Below are positions 17,488 through 25,631 of a DNA stretch of 64,000 nt, one piece after another. Made by a program: the position numbers and the translations under genes. Origin of the DNA: Mesorhizobium sp. (lineage in GTDB: Bacteria; Pseudomonadota; Alphaproteobacteria; Rhizobiales; Rhizobiaceae). Each line of letters begins with the position of its first letter. Positions within the stretch are counted from its first letter, which is position 1. Location: the NCBI GenBank assembly GCA_004020545.1, contig SAQE01000030.1, forward strand, positions 1 to 64,000, written 5' to 3'. The notes beneath the pieces were generated by a model. That model was given only the letters and a program-made list of their open reading frames with translations, was not told where the DNA came from and did not search any database.

Positions 17488-17763
17488 ATGATGTTTTCCG
17501 ACGCCTTCGTGGCGATAGCCGATCCCAACCGGCGCTATCTCTTGGAAGAGCTCCGGCGCGGTCCCAAGACGGTGAACGAATTGGCAGCCGGGTTGCCCGT
17601 TTCACGCCCGGCCGTTTCCCAGCATCTGAAGGTCCTGCTCGACGCCGGCCTGGTCAAGGCCAGGGCAGAGGGCACCAGACGCGTCTACGCCGTCAGCAGC
17701 GCCGGCTTCCTCAGGCTCAACGTCTGGCTCGACCAGTTCTGGGAACTGTCGCCTGGAGAGTGA
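17488..17763 (+). CDS. ArsR-family transcriptional regulator (91 aa)
   Basis: A compact 91-residue winged-helix regulator: DAFVAIADPNRRYLLEELRRGPKTVNELAAGLPVSRPAVSQHLKVLLDAGLVKARAEGTRR. The recognition helix is SRPAVSQHLKVL. No metal-binding CVC or similar motif is present, so it belongs with the non-metal ArsR proteins. These often pair with SRPBCC (AHSA1) genes, and one lies convergently 24 bases away. Another ArsR gene sits beyond it at 18263, so two ArsR regulators bracket one AHSA1-type gene. Confidence 0.88.
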   Translation: MMFSDAFVAIADPNRRYLLEELRRGPKTVNELAAGLPVSRPAVSQHLKVLLDAGLVKARAEGTRRVYAVSSAGFLRLNVWLDQFWELSPGE

Positions 17764-17786
17764 TCGCTGGCCGCCAGCGGGAGGCC

Positions 17787-18251
17787 TCAGTTCGCTGCCT
17801 GCAGCGCCGCCCCAAGCGCGTCGAGCAGCTCGCCCGTGCCATGCTCGCGTGTTCCCGGCTTATCGTGGCCATCGAAGAAGGCTCCCTGCTCCGTCAGGAT
17901 AAGTCGCGTACCCTTGCCTTCCGCGATGAGCTCGATCGTCGCAAGCGACACCGAGACCCGGGTTTCGCCGAACAATAGCTCGTAGCTGTAGACGATGCGC
18001 CGGTTCGGCACGATGTCCTGGTAGACCGCGTTGTAGAAATGCATCTGCCCGTCGCTCGGACAACCGGCATTCACCTCCTTGCCGCCAACGCGGAAGTCCA
18101 TCTCGTGCCGGTTGGGCTGCGGATTGTCCGGATCGAAAAACCAGCGCTTCTTGGCCGCCGGATCACTCAGCGCGAAATAGACCTTTTCGGGCGCCGCCGG
18201 ATAGACGCGCTCGATGACGAAGGTGGAGTGGACGACGGATCGTTCGGTCAT
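17787..18251 (-). CDS. SRPBCC (AHSA1-type) domain protein
   Basis: A 154-residue START/Bet v 1-like domain of the AHSA1 type. The N-terminal strand is [30 protein letters not shown] and the C-terminal helix is [24 protein letters not shown]. These proteins bind hydrophobic ligands and are usually encoded beside an ArsR regulator. Here the ArsR start-to-stop gap is only 11 bases. It is the last gene of a GST-ArsR-SRPBCC operon. No catalytic role is evident. Confidence 0.85.
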   Translation of the reverse strand: MTERSVVHSTFVIERVYPAAPEKVYFALSDPAAKKRWFFDPDNPQPNRHEMDFRVGGKEVNAGCPSDGQMHFYNAVYQDIVPNRRIVYSYELLFGETRVSVSLATIELIAEGKGTRLILTEQGAFFDGHDKPGTREHGTGELLDALGAALQAAN

Positions 18252-18262
18252 GACGTATCCCC

Positions 18263-18598
18263 TCAGGTTTGTTGCTTGGTTTCCGCCAGAAAATCGCCAA
18301 GCCGGTCGAGCCGGCGCTCCCAGGCGAGCCGCCGCTCGTTGATCCAGTGCTCGGCGGCCCTGAGCGCCTTCGGCTCGATCCTGCAGGTGCGCACCCGGCC
18401 AAGCTTCTCGGTGCTCACCAGTCCGCTCGCCTCAAGGACGTTGAGGTGCTGGACGACGGCCGACAACGACATCGCCAGCGGCTCGGCCAGTTGACTGACC
18501 GAGGCCGGTCCGCGCGACAGCCGTTCCATCATCTGGCGCCGCGCCGGGTCCGCGAGCGCCTGGAACATCAGGTCGAGCTGGGCGGGATCGTGCAGCAT
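18263..18598 (-). CDS. ArsR-family transcriptional regulator (111 aa)
   Basis: A 111-residue winged-helix protein: [52 protein letters not shown], then a basic hairpin and a C-terminal helix rich in Trp and Arg ([24 protein letters not shown]). This longer form is the one that typically accompanies SRPBCC genes. It lies 6 bases after the GST stop and 11 bases before the SRPBCC gene, so the three are one transcript. It presumably represses its own operon, which is inferred. Confidence 0.88.
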   Translation of the reverse strand: MLHDPAQLDLMFQALADPARRQMMERLSRGPASVSQLAEPLAMSLSAVVQHLNVLEASGLVSTEKLGRVRTCRIEPKALRAAEHWINERRLAWERRLDRLGDFLAETKQQT

Positions 18599-18604
18599 GA
18601 CGCT

Positions 18605-19261
18605 CTAACCGTTGTTGTAGGGGAAGAACTTGAAATAGGGCTGCGCTTCCTCGATCACGCGGGCGAAGGTGGAGCGCTCGAGCAGACGATCATGATAGCG
18701 TTTCACGGTGGGGAATCTGTCGCCGAACGGCTCGACCTTGTTGGCATAGAACAGCGCCGGCGAGGCCGCGCAGTCGGCCATGGTGAAGGTCTCGCCGACC
18801 GCCCAGGTCTTTGACTGCATCTCCTTTTCGACGATGGCGTAGGAATTGCGGAGCTGCTGGCGCGCCTGATCGACCCCGAACGGATCGGTCTTGTCTTGTG
18901 GCCGCAGCCGGTCGCCGACGATCTTCTGCATCGGCTCCTGCACGTAGAAGTCGTAGAAGCGGTCTGACTGGCGGACCTTGATGGCAAGGTCGATGTCGGC
19001 GGGAATGAGCTCGACAGGCCCGGGATAATAGGCGGCGAGATATTCGATGACGATGGTCGATTCCAGCACCGTGCGGTCGCGCGCCTCGTCGCACAGGGCC
19101 GGCATCTTGCCCGTCGGCGAAACCTTCAGGAAAGCCGCGCGCGATTGCTCGTCGCCGAGATCGACGATCACCGGCGTAAAGGGCGTGTCGTTCTCGTAGA
19201 ACGCGATCAGCGGCTTCCAGCAGAAGGAAGCGAGCGGATGGAAATGCAGCGTCAGGGACAT
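18605..19261 (-). CDS. glutathione S-transferase family protein
   Basis: A 218-residue GST. The N-terminal thioredoxin-like domain has LHFHPLASFCWKPLIAFYEND, with the active-site Ser/Cys region near residues 9-12, and the KMPAL..-DEARDRTVLESTIVIEYL glutathione-binding segment. The C-terminal helical domain follows. An upstream ATG at 19303 is in frame, but the ATG at 19261 follows AGGAGAG and fits the family. It heads the GST-ArsR-SRPBCC operon, which suggests response to a small hydrophobic or electrophilic compound. Confidence 0.87.
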   Translation of the reverse strand: MSLTLHFHPLASFCWKPLIAFYENDTPFTPVIVDLGDEQSRAAFLKVSPTGKMPALCDEARDRTVLESTIVIEYLAAYYPGPVELIPADIDLAIKVRQSDRFYDFYVQEPMQKIVGDRLRPQDKTDPFGVDQARQQLRNSYAIVEKEMQSKTWAVGETFTMADCAASPALFYANKVEPFGDRFPTVKRYHDRLLERSTFARVIEEAQPYFKFFPYNNG

Positions 19262-19349
19262 TTTTGGCTCTCCTGTCGTCAGATGCGATACTGAAGTATT
19301 CACTTAACTATTTTCGTAAACCGCCGGAGTCAAGATTGGCCCTCACCGG

Positions 19350-20174
19350 TCAGCCGTGGGTCGCGATGGCTTGGATGATTTGCGGCCAATCGTTGCGGTG
19401 CAGCTCGTGGCCGCCACCTTCGATCCGCACCAGCCTGGCACCGGGAACCGCGCCGGCAAGCGCCTCGCCATGTTCGATCGGGAAGATCGGATCGGTGGCG
19501 CCATGGATGACGAGCAACGGCGCCGTCAGGTCCTTTATCCGCCGCTCCGGACCACCACCCTTGAGCAGGAAATGATTGGTGGCGCTGCCGAAACCGCCGG
19601 AACGGTCGTAATCCTCCTCGATCGCCGCGCGTGCGCGCTCCTCATCGAACGGATGCAGGGTGCTGGCGAGTGCCCGCGCGTCCTTCACCATGTAACCAAG
19701 CACCTGGTCCCGGTTCGACCAGTCGACAGCGGCGCCGTCCGCCGAGTGCTCCTTGTAGGCTTGGCTTGTGCCGGGCAAACCGGACGTATCGATGCCGAGC
19801 GGTGAGCTGGAGATCACGGTGAGCGCGCTGACACGTGTCGGATATTTCAGCGCCACGATCTGCGCGATCATGCCGCCCATCGACATGCCGGCGACATGAG
19901 CCTTTTGGATGTTGTGATCGTCGAGCACGCGGATGGCGTCGTCGACCATGTCCTCGAACGTATAGGCCGGCGCGCCTGGCGTATACTTGATCGACAGACC
20001 GGTATCGCGATTGTCGTAGCGGACGACAAAACGGCCGCGCCCGGCGAGCTGCCGGCAGAAGGCTTCCGGCCACCACAGCATCGAGGCCATGGCGCCCATC
20101 ACCAGAAGGATTGCTGGATCGGCCGGATCGCCGAAGGTCTCCGAGACGATTTCAGGGGGCGGCATAGCGGTCAT
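19350..20174 (-). CDS. alpha/beta hydrolase
   Basis: A 274-residue alpha/beta hydrolase. It has the oxyanion/HGG-like stretch PAILLVMGAMASMLWWPEAF, the nucleophile elbow AGMSMGGMIAQ with the catalytic serine, an acid in VIHGATDPIFP, and the final histidine in GGGHELH. The substrate is not evident. The ATG at 20174 follows GGGAGAAG, and an upstream in-frame ATG is rejected. It is divergent from an HxlR regulator across a 92-base gap that holds a perfect palindrome, so the regulator probably controls it. Confidence 0.88.
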   Translation of the reverse strand: MTAMPPPEIVSETFGDPADPAILLVMGAMASMLWWPEAFCRQLAGRGRFVVRYDNRDTGLSIKYTPGAPAYTFEDMVDDAIRVLDDHNIQKAHVAGMSMGGMIAQIVALKYPTRVSALTVISSSPLGIDTSGLPGTSQAYKEHSADGAAVDWSNRDQVLGYMVKDARALASTLHPFDEERARAAIEEDYDRSGGFGSATNHFLLKGGGPERRIKDLTAPLLVIHGATDPIFPIEHGEALAGAVPGARLVRIEGGGHELHRNDWPQIIQAIATHG

Positions 20175-20191
20175 CGTTCTCTTCTCCCAAT

Positions 20192-20212
20192 CTGATTGCA
20201 TTTTGCAATCAG
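20192..20212. promoter_or_regulatory. candidate HxlR operator
   Basis: CTGATTGCA-TTT-TGCAATCAG is a perfect inverted repeat (9-bp arms, 3-base centre) between the divergent hydrolase and HxlR genes. A second spaced pair, GTTGCA (20212-20217) and TGCAAC (20241-20246), lies beside it. The position suits control of both genes. Confidence 0.7.
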
Positions 20213-20266
20213 TTGCACGATAATCAAACCGATATCATAATGCAACCGGTTTTTCTGGAGACTGCT

Positions 20267-20785
20267 ATGAACACCGAGCACCGGTCCGGCTGCCCGATCA
20301 ATCTGTCGCTCGAGGTTTTTGGCGACCGCTGGAGCCTGATCATCCTGCGCGACATGATCTTCGGCGGCAGGCGCCATTTCCGCGAACTGCTCAACGGGTC
20401 GCTGGAAGGCATCGCCTCCAACATCCTGGCCGACCGGCTGAAACGGCTGATGGAGCTCGGCCTTTTGACCAAGGCCGACGATCCCAGCCACAAGCAGAAG
20501 GCGATCTACAGCCTGACCGAGATGGCGATCACCCTGGTGCCGATCATGGCGCAGCTCGGCGCCTGGGGGCGGGTATGGCTGCCGGTCAGCGAGGAGCTTT
20601 CGATCCGCGCCGAGCTGCTCGAAAAGGGCGGCCCGCCGCTGTGGGAGCAGTTCATGGACGAGCTGCGCCACGAGCATCTCGGCGCACCGGTGAAGACGCC
20701 GCCGGGCACGCCGACCGTGCGCCAGAAACTGCAGGCTGCCTATGAAGCGGCGGTCGCCCGCAAGGCCGAGGCAACAACGGCGTGA
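20267..20785 (+). CDS. HxlR-family transcriptional regulator
   Basis: A 172-residue winged-helix regulator with the HxlR pattern: CPINLSLEVFGDRWSLIILRDMIFGGRRHFRELLNGSLEGIASNILADRLKRLMELGLL. The single cysteine near residue 9 (RSGCPIN) is the position used for redox sensing in some family members. The C-terminal 60 residues extend beyond the usual ~110-residue length, ending in an Ala/Lys/Arg-rich tail. The ATG at 20267 follows GGAG. It is divergent from the hydrolase and likely represses it. Confidence 0.88.
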   Translation: MNTEHRSGCPINLSLEVFGDRWSLIILRDMIFGGRRHFRELLNGSLEGIASNILADRLKRLMELGLLTKADDPSHKQKAIYSLTEMAITLVPIMAQLGAWGRVWLPVSEELSIRAELLEKGGPPLWEQFMDELRHEHLGAPVKTPPGTPTVRQKLQAAYEAAVARKAEATTA

Positions 20786-20809
20786 GATCGCTTCGAGCCG
20801 GCCCGCCGA

Positions 20810-21211
20810 TCAATTGAGATTGATGTCACGGCTCGCCGACCGCATCGACACCGAGAAGCCGGCCAGCACGTCGAACAGCGCGATGATCATCAGCGTGAAG
20901 AACACCGAATGCGCCGCACCCTTCACCAGCAGGAACTCGACCAGGAAAGCGATGAAGACCAGCGTCGACAACAGATGATCCAGGATCGATGCATTGGTGG
21001 TGCGCACCGATTTTGAGATCTCGATGAACAGGAAGATCAGCCCGATCAGCACCATCAGGTCGCCGAGCGTCATCGAGAAGACGCCGCCCGACATCATGCG
21101 GAACGAGAACATCTCGGTCGTCCACGGATCGTCGCCGCCGCCGAACAGACCGAGCAGTCCGAGATTGTAGAGGACGAAAGGCACGATCAGCAGCGGGATG
21201 GCACCAAACAT
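20810..21211 (-). CDS. small integral membrane protein (133 aa)
   Basis: This 133-residue protein has about four hydrophobic segments: IPLLIVPFVLYNLGLLGLF, LGDLMVLIGLIFLFIEI, LLSTLVFIAFLVEFLLV and FFTLMIIALFDVLAGFSV. A polar loop (GGGDDPWTTEMFSFRMMSGG) follows the first. I do not recognise a named family, and no catalytic residues stand out. It is convergent with the HxlR gene (25 bases between stops). The 235-base gap to rpmF holds the rpmF terminator and, near 21280-21320, AT-richer sequence that probably contains its promoter. Confidence 0.75.
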   Translation of the reverse strand: MFGAIPLLIVPFVLYNLGLLGLFGGGDDPWTTEMFSFRMMSGGVFSMTLGDLMVLIGLIFLFIEISKSVRTTNASILDHLLSTLVFIAFLVEFLLVKGAAHSVFFTLMIIALFDVLAGFSVSMRSASRDINLN

Positions 21212-21392
21212 CTGGGCGTCTCCAATAGGGCACCCTTTTGTAAAATCCGCGGCAGAGACGCCGTCAAGGTCTTTCGCGGCCGGCGTCGAACACGCTCTAA
21301 GACCTAATGAAATAAGGATGTCAGCCGGTTGCCCTTACCTTGCCGCAGCCTGCGCGATCCACTCCGAAATTCATCAACCATCTATCGAACGC

Positions 21393-21418
21393 AAAAAGAC
21401 CGGCCAGAGGCCGGTCCC
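21393..21418 (-). terminator. Rho-independent terminator after rpmF
   Basis: On the minus strand GGGACCGGCC-TCT-GGCCGGTC is followed by TTTTTGC. It begins 29 bases past the rpmF stop codon. Confidence 0.9.
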
Positions 21419-21446
21419 TTGAAACGTCACAAACCGTGGAAGCTTC

Positions 21447-21629
21447 TCAGCTTTCCTTCGGCTCCAGGACCTGGCGGCCGCGATACATGCCGGTCTTCAG
21501 GTCGATGTGATGCGGGCGGCGCATTTCGCCGGAATTCTTGTCCTCGACGTAGGTCGGGGCCTTGATGGCGTCGGCCGAGCGGCGCATTCCGCGCTTCGAC
21601 GGAGAGGTTTTTCTTTTTGGAACGGCCAT
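21447..21629 (-). CDS. rpmF: 50S ribosomal protein L32
   Basis: L32 is a small protein of the large ribosomal subunit. The 60-residue product begins [20 protein letters not shown] and continues with the alphaproteobacterial [19 protein letters not shown] region. It has no cysteines, so it is the zinc-free form. The ATG at 21629 has TGGAGCA upstream. It lies downstream of mtgA on the same strand with a 152-base gap, which probably carries its own promoter, and it ends at a strong terminator. Confidence 0.95.
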   Translation of the reverse strand: MAVPKRKTSPSKRGMRRSADAIKAPTYVEDKNSGEMRRPHHIDLKTGMYRGRQVLEPKES

Positions 21630-21781
21630 GGATATGCTCCACTACATGGTCAAAATGCCCCGGCAACCCTCGCGAAAGGGCCGCATCGAGGCCATAATCT
21701 GAGAAAGTCGGGTGCCTATACACGCCTTGCGCCGTTTTGGCCAGCGCTGGCGCGAATTTTTTTGAGCCGGCGCCGGTTAGG

Positions 21782-22558
21782 CTAATCCAGGCAGCCGACA
21801 TAGGCGCCGGACCTGCCGGCACGCCGCTCGATCAGATTGGCGAGCCGCCTCAATCCCGGGCCGGGCTTGGCCGGATTGCGGGCGATCGGGTTGGGCAGGC
21901 TGACGGCGAGAAGTGCGGCCTGCCGGCGCGACAATTGCTTGGCCGAGACGCCGAAATGGTGCCGCGCGGCGGCCTCGATGCCGTAGATGCCCGGCCCCCA
22001 CTCCGCGATGTTGAGATAGATCTCCATGATCCGCCGCTTCGACATCACCGCGTCGAAATAGACGGCCAAAGGCAGCTCGGCCACCTTTCGCACGCTGCCC
22101 AGCGGCCGCGACCACAAGAAGAGATTCTTCACCGTCTGCATGGTGATGGTGGAGGCGCCGCGCGTCGCCTCGCCGGCAAGCGCATCGTCGACCACGCCGC
22201 GCAATTCGCCGAGATCGACGCCGCGATGGAAGCAGAATTGCCCATCCTCCGACATGATCACCGAATGCGCCAGCACTGGCGCCACGTCGTCAATCGACAC
22301 CCAGCGCCGGTCGTAGCCGGAGAAAGTCACGAGATCCTTCAGCATCAGCGTCGAGACAGGATGCACGAAGGACGGCAGGTAGAGGAAGGTGAACGCGAGC
22401 GGTATCGCTGCCAAAACGATCGCCGCGACCAGGCAGCGCCGGCCAAGGCGCTTCAGACCGGCGCGGTTCAGGCGCCGCGGTCGCGCCATGTCCAGCCCTT
22501 CGATTTCATGTTCGACGATCGGTTCCGACAAGCCGCCCCACCCGTGCCACGCGCCCAA
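21782..22558 (-). CDS. mtgA: monofunctional biosynthetic peptidoglycan transglycosylase
   Basis: MtgA polymerises lipid II into glycan strands at the outer face of the inner membrane. The 258-residue protein has one N-terminal membrane helix ([20 protein letters not shown]) and a GT51 domain with the catalytic [29 protein letters not shown] and [18 protein letters not shown] motifs. The start is uncertain: an ATG at 22558 or an internal ATG about 23 codons later ([11 protein letters not shown]) are both possible, and the second gives a more usual cytoplasmic tail. It is divergent from the polyprenyl synthase gene. Confidence 0.9.
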   Translation of the reverse strand: MGAWHGWGGLSEPIVEHEIEGLDMARPRRLNRAGLKRLGRRCLVAAIVLAAIPLAFTFLYLPSFVHPVSTLMLKDLVTFSGYDRRWVSIDDVAPVLAHSVIMSEDGQFCFHRGVDLGELRGVVDDALAGEATRGASTITMQTVKNLFLWSRPLGSVRKVAELPLAVYFDAVMSKRRIMEIYLNIAEWGPGIYGIEAAARHHFGVSAKQLSRRQAALLAVSLPNPIARNPAKPGPGLRRLANLIERRAGRSGAYVGCLD

Positions 22559-22618
22559 TCGGCATAAAGGTGCCAGGCTTCTTGCGCAATGTCTGAGTGT
22601 CGGCTACCGGTCCCGGCC

Positions 22619-23536
22619 ATGACGAAAGACGACCATATGGCCTTCGAAACCGCGTTTTTTGCGCGCGCCGCCGCAATCGAGGTCCTGCTCCGGCAGATCC
22701 TCGACGCGCCTCTGCTTTCCGGCGAGATCGCCCGGCCTGAACGCTTGATGGCGGCGATGCGCCATGGTGTGCTCAACGGAGGCAAGCGGCTCCGCCCTTT
22801 TCTGGTCATGGAAAGCGCCGCTCTCTTTTCCGCCGATGGCGAGGCGGCGATGCGCGTCGCGGCGGCGCTCGAATGCGTGCACTGCTATTCGTTGATCCAT
22901 GACGATCTGCCGTCTATGGACAACGATGACCTGCGCCGTGGCCAGCCGACCGTGCACAAGGCCTTCGACGAGGCAACCGCCATCCTCGCCGGCGACGCGC
23001 TGCTGACTTTAGCCTTCGACATTATCGCCGACGAGGCGACCGCGCTGCCGGCCGAGCGCCGGACAGCGCTCGTGCTGGCGCTCGCCCGTGCCGCCGGAGC
23101 CGGCGGCATGGTCGGGGGCCAGACTCTCGACTTGGAAGCCGAGCGCAAGCGGCCGGACGAAACCGGCATCATCAGGCTGCAGGCGATGAAAACCGGCGCG
23201 CTGATCCGCTTCGCCTGCGAGGCCGGCGCGATCGTCGCCGGCGCGCCCCCCGCCGATCGTGAAAGGCTGGCCGAGTTCGGTTCGGCGATCGGCCTGGCCT
23301 TCCAACTCGCCGACGACCTGCTCGACCTGACTGCCGATGCGCATCAGATGGGCAAGGCCACAAGAAAGGACGCCGCCGCCGGCAAGGCGACGCTCGCCGC
23401 GCTGCACGGCCCAGACTGGGCGCGCGAGCAACTCCACGGCCTGATCGACCAGGCGCATGCGCTGCTCGAGCCCTATGGCGAAGACGCGGCTTTGCTCAAA
23501 GCCGCCGCGACTTTCGTGGCGACGCGCAATAACTAA
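22619..23536 (+). CDS. ispA: farnesyl diphosphate synthase (polyprenyl synthetase family)
   Basis: This trans-prenyltransferase condenses isopentenyl diphosphate with allylic diphosphates. The ~305-residue protein has NGGKRLRPFLVM, the first aspartate-rich motif DDLPSMDNDDLRRG, and the second DDLLD in LAFQLADDLLDLT, a pattern typical of IspA. The start is not certain: in-frame ATGs occur at 22589, 22619 and 22637, none with a strong ribosome site. The product supplies precursors for quinones and undecaprenyl lipid, and the ispG gene of the same pathway is at 32545. Confidence 0.88.
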   Translation: MTKDDHMAFETAFFARAAAIEVLLRQILDAPLLSGEIARPERLMAAMRHGVLNGGKRLRPFLVMESAALFSADGEAAMRVAAALECVHCYSLIHDDLPSMDNDDLRRGQPTVHKAFDEATAILAGDALLTLAFDIIADEATALPAERRTALVLALARAAGAGGMVGGQTLDLEAERKRPDETGIIRLQAMKTGALIRFACEAGAIVAGAPPADRERLAEFGSAIGLAFQLADDLLDLTADAHQMGKATRKDAAAGKATLAALHGPDWAREQLHGLIDQAHALLEPYGEDAALLKAAATFVATRNN

Positions 23537-23656
23537 AGCGCGAGCGATTAACGCCCCTTTCGGCTTTGTCCACCAGACGCCAGGAGCGGTTAGTCGCCGC
23601 CCGGTCTCGAATAACTGCAGTAGCTTCGATGCTCCGACCGCGGCCCGGCCGAAAGG

Positions 23657-24883
23657 TCACTCTGCGCGCAAGGCGTCGATAGGCTGAAGCCGTGCCGCCT
23701 TGCGCGCGGGATAGTAGCCGAAGAAAACACCCACGCAGGCGGCGAAACTGACGGCCAGCAGCACCGCGCTGATGTCGATGACCACCGGCCATCGGGCAAA
23801 GGCGCCGATGCCGGTTGCGGCGGCGATGCCGACAAGCGCGCCCAGCATTCCACCCAACGATGCGAGCGTCATTGCCTCGACGACAAACTGGACAAGGATG
23901 TCGCGTCGACGCGCACCGACCGCCAGCCGGAGCCCGATCTCGCGGGTGCGCTCCGTCACCGTTACCAGCATGATGTTCATAATGCCGATGCCGCCCACCA
24001 CGAGCGAGACCGAGGCGACGGCGGAAAGCAGCAGCGACACGACTCGCGTAGTCGAACCCTCGAGATCGGCGGCTTCCGCAAGGTTGCTGATCATGAAGCT
24101 GTCTTCCTGACCCGCCCGCAACCGGTGGCGTTGCCACAGGAGATCTCGGATGGCTGCCATCGTATCTTCAGCCGATAACCAGTCGGCAAACTTGACAGTG
24201 ATATTGTGCACGAGGGCGGGATTGGCCCGGCTGGTGCCGACAAATTGGCGTCGTGCCGTTCTCAGTGGCACCAGCGCCACATCGTCTTGGTCCTCACCCC
24301 AAACGCTTTGCCCCTTCCGCTCTAGCAGGCCTATGACCGTGAACGGCACGCCACGAATGCGGATCGCAGAGCCGACAGCATCGGTCTCGCCAAACAGCTT
24401 CTCGCGCATCGTCGTGCCGAGGAGCACCACGTTAGCGGCGCGTCGATCGTCTTCCGAGGTCATCTCCCGACCCGCGATCACGCGCCATTCCCGCGCCGTA
24501 AAGTAGCCGGGCGTCACGCCGCGAAGCACCCCTTGCCAGTTCAGCGACCCGACGGTGAGCTGCTCACGGGCGTGCAGTAGTGGCGCGGCCACGACCACAC
24601 CGGGGATCTCCGATTGGATCGCTAGTGCATCGTCCTCGCTCAGCTGCGGCGCGGCACCGCTGCCCAGCCGGACGCTGCCCATGCGCACACTGCCTGGGGT
24701 CACCACGATAAGGTTCGCGCCGAGGCTGCGGATCTGGGTCGCGATTCGGTCGCGAGCGCCGATCCCCACCGCGATCATCACGACGACAGCGGCAACACCG
24801 ATGACGATGCCCAGCATGGTGAGAGTGCTACGCAGATGGTGAGCGCGAAGCGACCGCAGGGCTGTTCTGACGCTACCGGGCAT
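23657..24883 (-). CDS. ABC transporter permease (MacB/FtsX type)
   Basis: A 408-residue MacB-like permease without an ATPase domain. It has an N-terminal helix (STLTMLGIVIGVAAVVVMIAVG), a large periplasmic MacB-core domain (residues ~45-280), and three C-terminal helices with SLVVGGIGIMNIMLVTVTERTREIGLRLAVGARRRDIL, the family signature. It overlaps the ATPase gene by 11 bases. With the ATPase and MacA-like adaptor it should form a mechanotransmission exporter for a substrate in the periplasm. The operon begins with a secreted cysteine-rich protein, a candidate substrate. No outer-membrane TolC gene lies in the operon. Confidence 0.88.
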   Translation of the reverse strand: MPGSVRTALRSLRAHHLRSTLTMLGIVIGVAAVVVMIAVGIGARDRIATQIRSLGANLIVVTPGSVRMGSVRLGSGAAPQLSEDDALAIQSEIPGVVVAAPLLHAREQLTVGSLNWQGVLRGVTPGYFTAREWRVIAGREMTSEDDRRAANVVLLGTTMREKLFGETDAVGSAIRIRGVPFTVIGLLERKGQSVWGEDQDDVALVPLRTARRQFVGTSRANPALVHNITVKFADWLSAEDTMAAIRDLLWQRHRLRAGQEDSFMISNLAEAADLEGSTTRVVSLLLSAVASVSLVVGGIGIMNIMLVTVTERTREIGLRLAVGARRRDILVQFVVEAMTLASLGGMLGALVGIAAATGIGAFARWPVVIDISAVLLAVSFAACVGVFFGYYPARKAARLQPIDALRAE

Positions 24884-25631
24884 TGCTGTGAACCAGCGAC
24901 AGATGGCAGGTGTCGCCCGAATTCAAGCCGCTCCGCGTCTCGGAATCCTCAGGCACCACGCGGCCATCTCGGAAGGTCACGATGCGATCGGCATTGGCGG
25001 CAACCTCTGTCTCGTGCGTAACCACAACGACCGTCAGGCTTTCACCATTTAGATCGCGGAAGATACTCATGATCTCCTGCCCGGTCTGGCTGTCGAGCGC
25101 ACCGGTCGGCTCATCGGCAAGCAGAACCAAGGGCTCGGTGACCAGAGCACGGGCAATGGCAACGCGCTGCTGCTGACCGCCCGACAGCTCGGCCGGCTTG
25201 TGACTCGCCCGGTTCGCCAGACCGAGCTTTTCGAGCATCTCAAGCGCGCGCCGGCGGCGCTTGCCCGGCCACATCCGACGATAGAGGAGCGGCAGCTCGA
25301 CATTTTCCAGGGCAGTGGCACGTGGCAGCAGATTGAATGACTGAAACACGAAGCCGACGCTGCGGTTGCGGATAGCCGCGAGCGCATCGTGATGAAGGCG
25401 GCCGACATCGATCCCATCCAGCCGGTATCTGCCTTCGGTCGGTCGGTCGAGGCAGCCCAGGATGTTCATGAACGTGGATTTGCCCGAACCCGATGGTCCC
25501 TTCACGGCTACGAATTCACCCTGCTGGATAGTCAGGCTCACGCCGTCGAGCGCCCTGATCCATGAGCCGCCGATGCGGTAGCTGCGGTGTACTTCCTCGA
25601 CTTCGATCAGGGCCACGGCGGGCTCTCTCAT
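24873..25631 (-). CDS. ABC transporter ATP-binding protein (MacB/LolD type)
   Basis: A 252-residue ATPase of the MacB/LolD group. It has Walker A GPSGSGKST, the Q-loop FVFQSFNLLPRATALENVELPL, the signature LSGGQQQRVAIARAL, Walker B LVLLADEPTGALD and the H-loop VVVVTHE. The N-terminal segment VHRSYRIGGSWIRALDGVSLTI fits this family. It overlaps both neighbours by a few bases (stop-start overlaps with the adaptor and permease), which implies translational coupling. It energises the permease at 23657-24883. Confidence 0.92.
   Translation of the reverse strand: MREPAVALIEVEEVHRSYRIGGSWIRALDGVSLTIQQGEFVAVKGPSGSGKSTFMNILGCLDRPTEGRYRLDGIDVGRLHHDALAAIRNRSVGFVFQSFNLLPRATALENVELPLLYRRMWPGKRRRRALEMLEKLGLANRASHKPAELSGGQQQRVAIARALVTEPLVLLADEPTGALDSQTGQEIMSIFRDLNGESLTVVVVTHETEVAANADRIVTFRDGRVVPEDSETRSGLNSGDTCHLSLVHSNAR

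Noticed and set aside
17488-17763. Arsenic or metal resistance operon
   Set aside because: The ArsR proteins lack metal-binding cysteines, and no arsenate reductase or arsenite pump is nearby.
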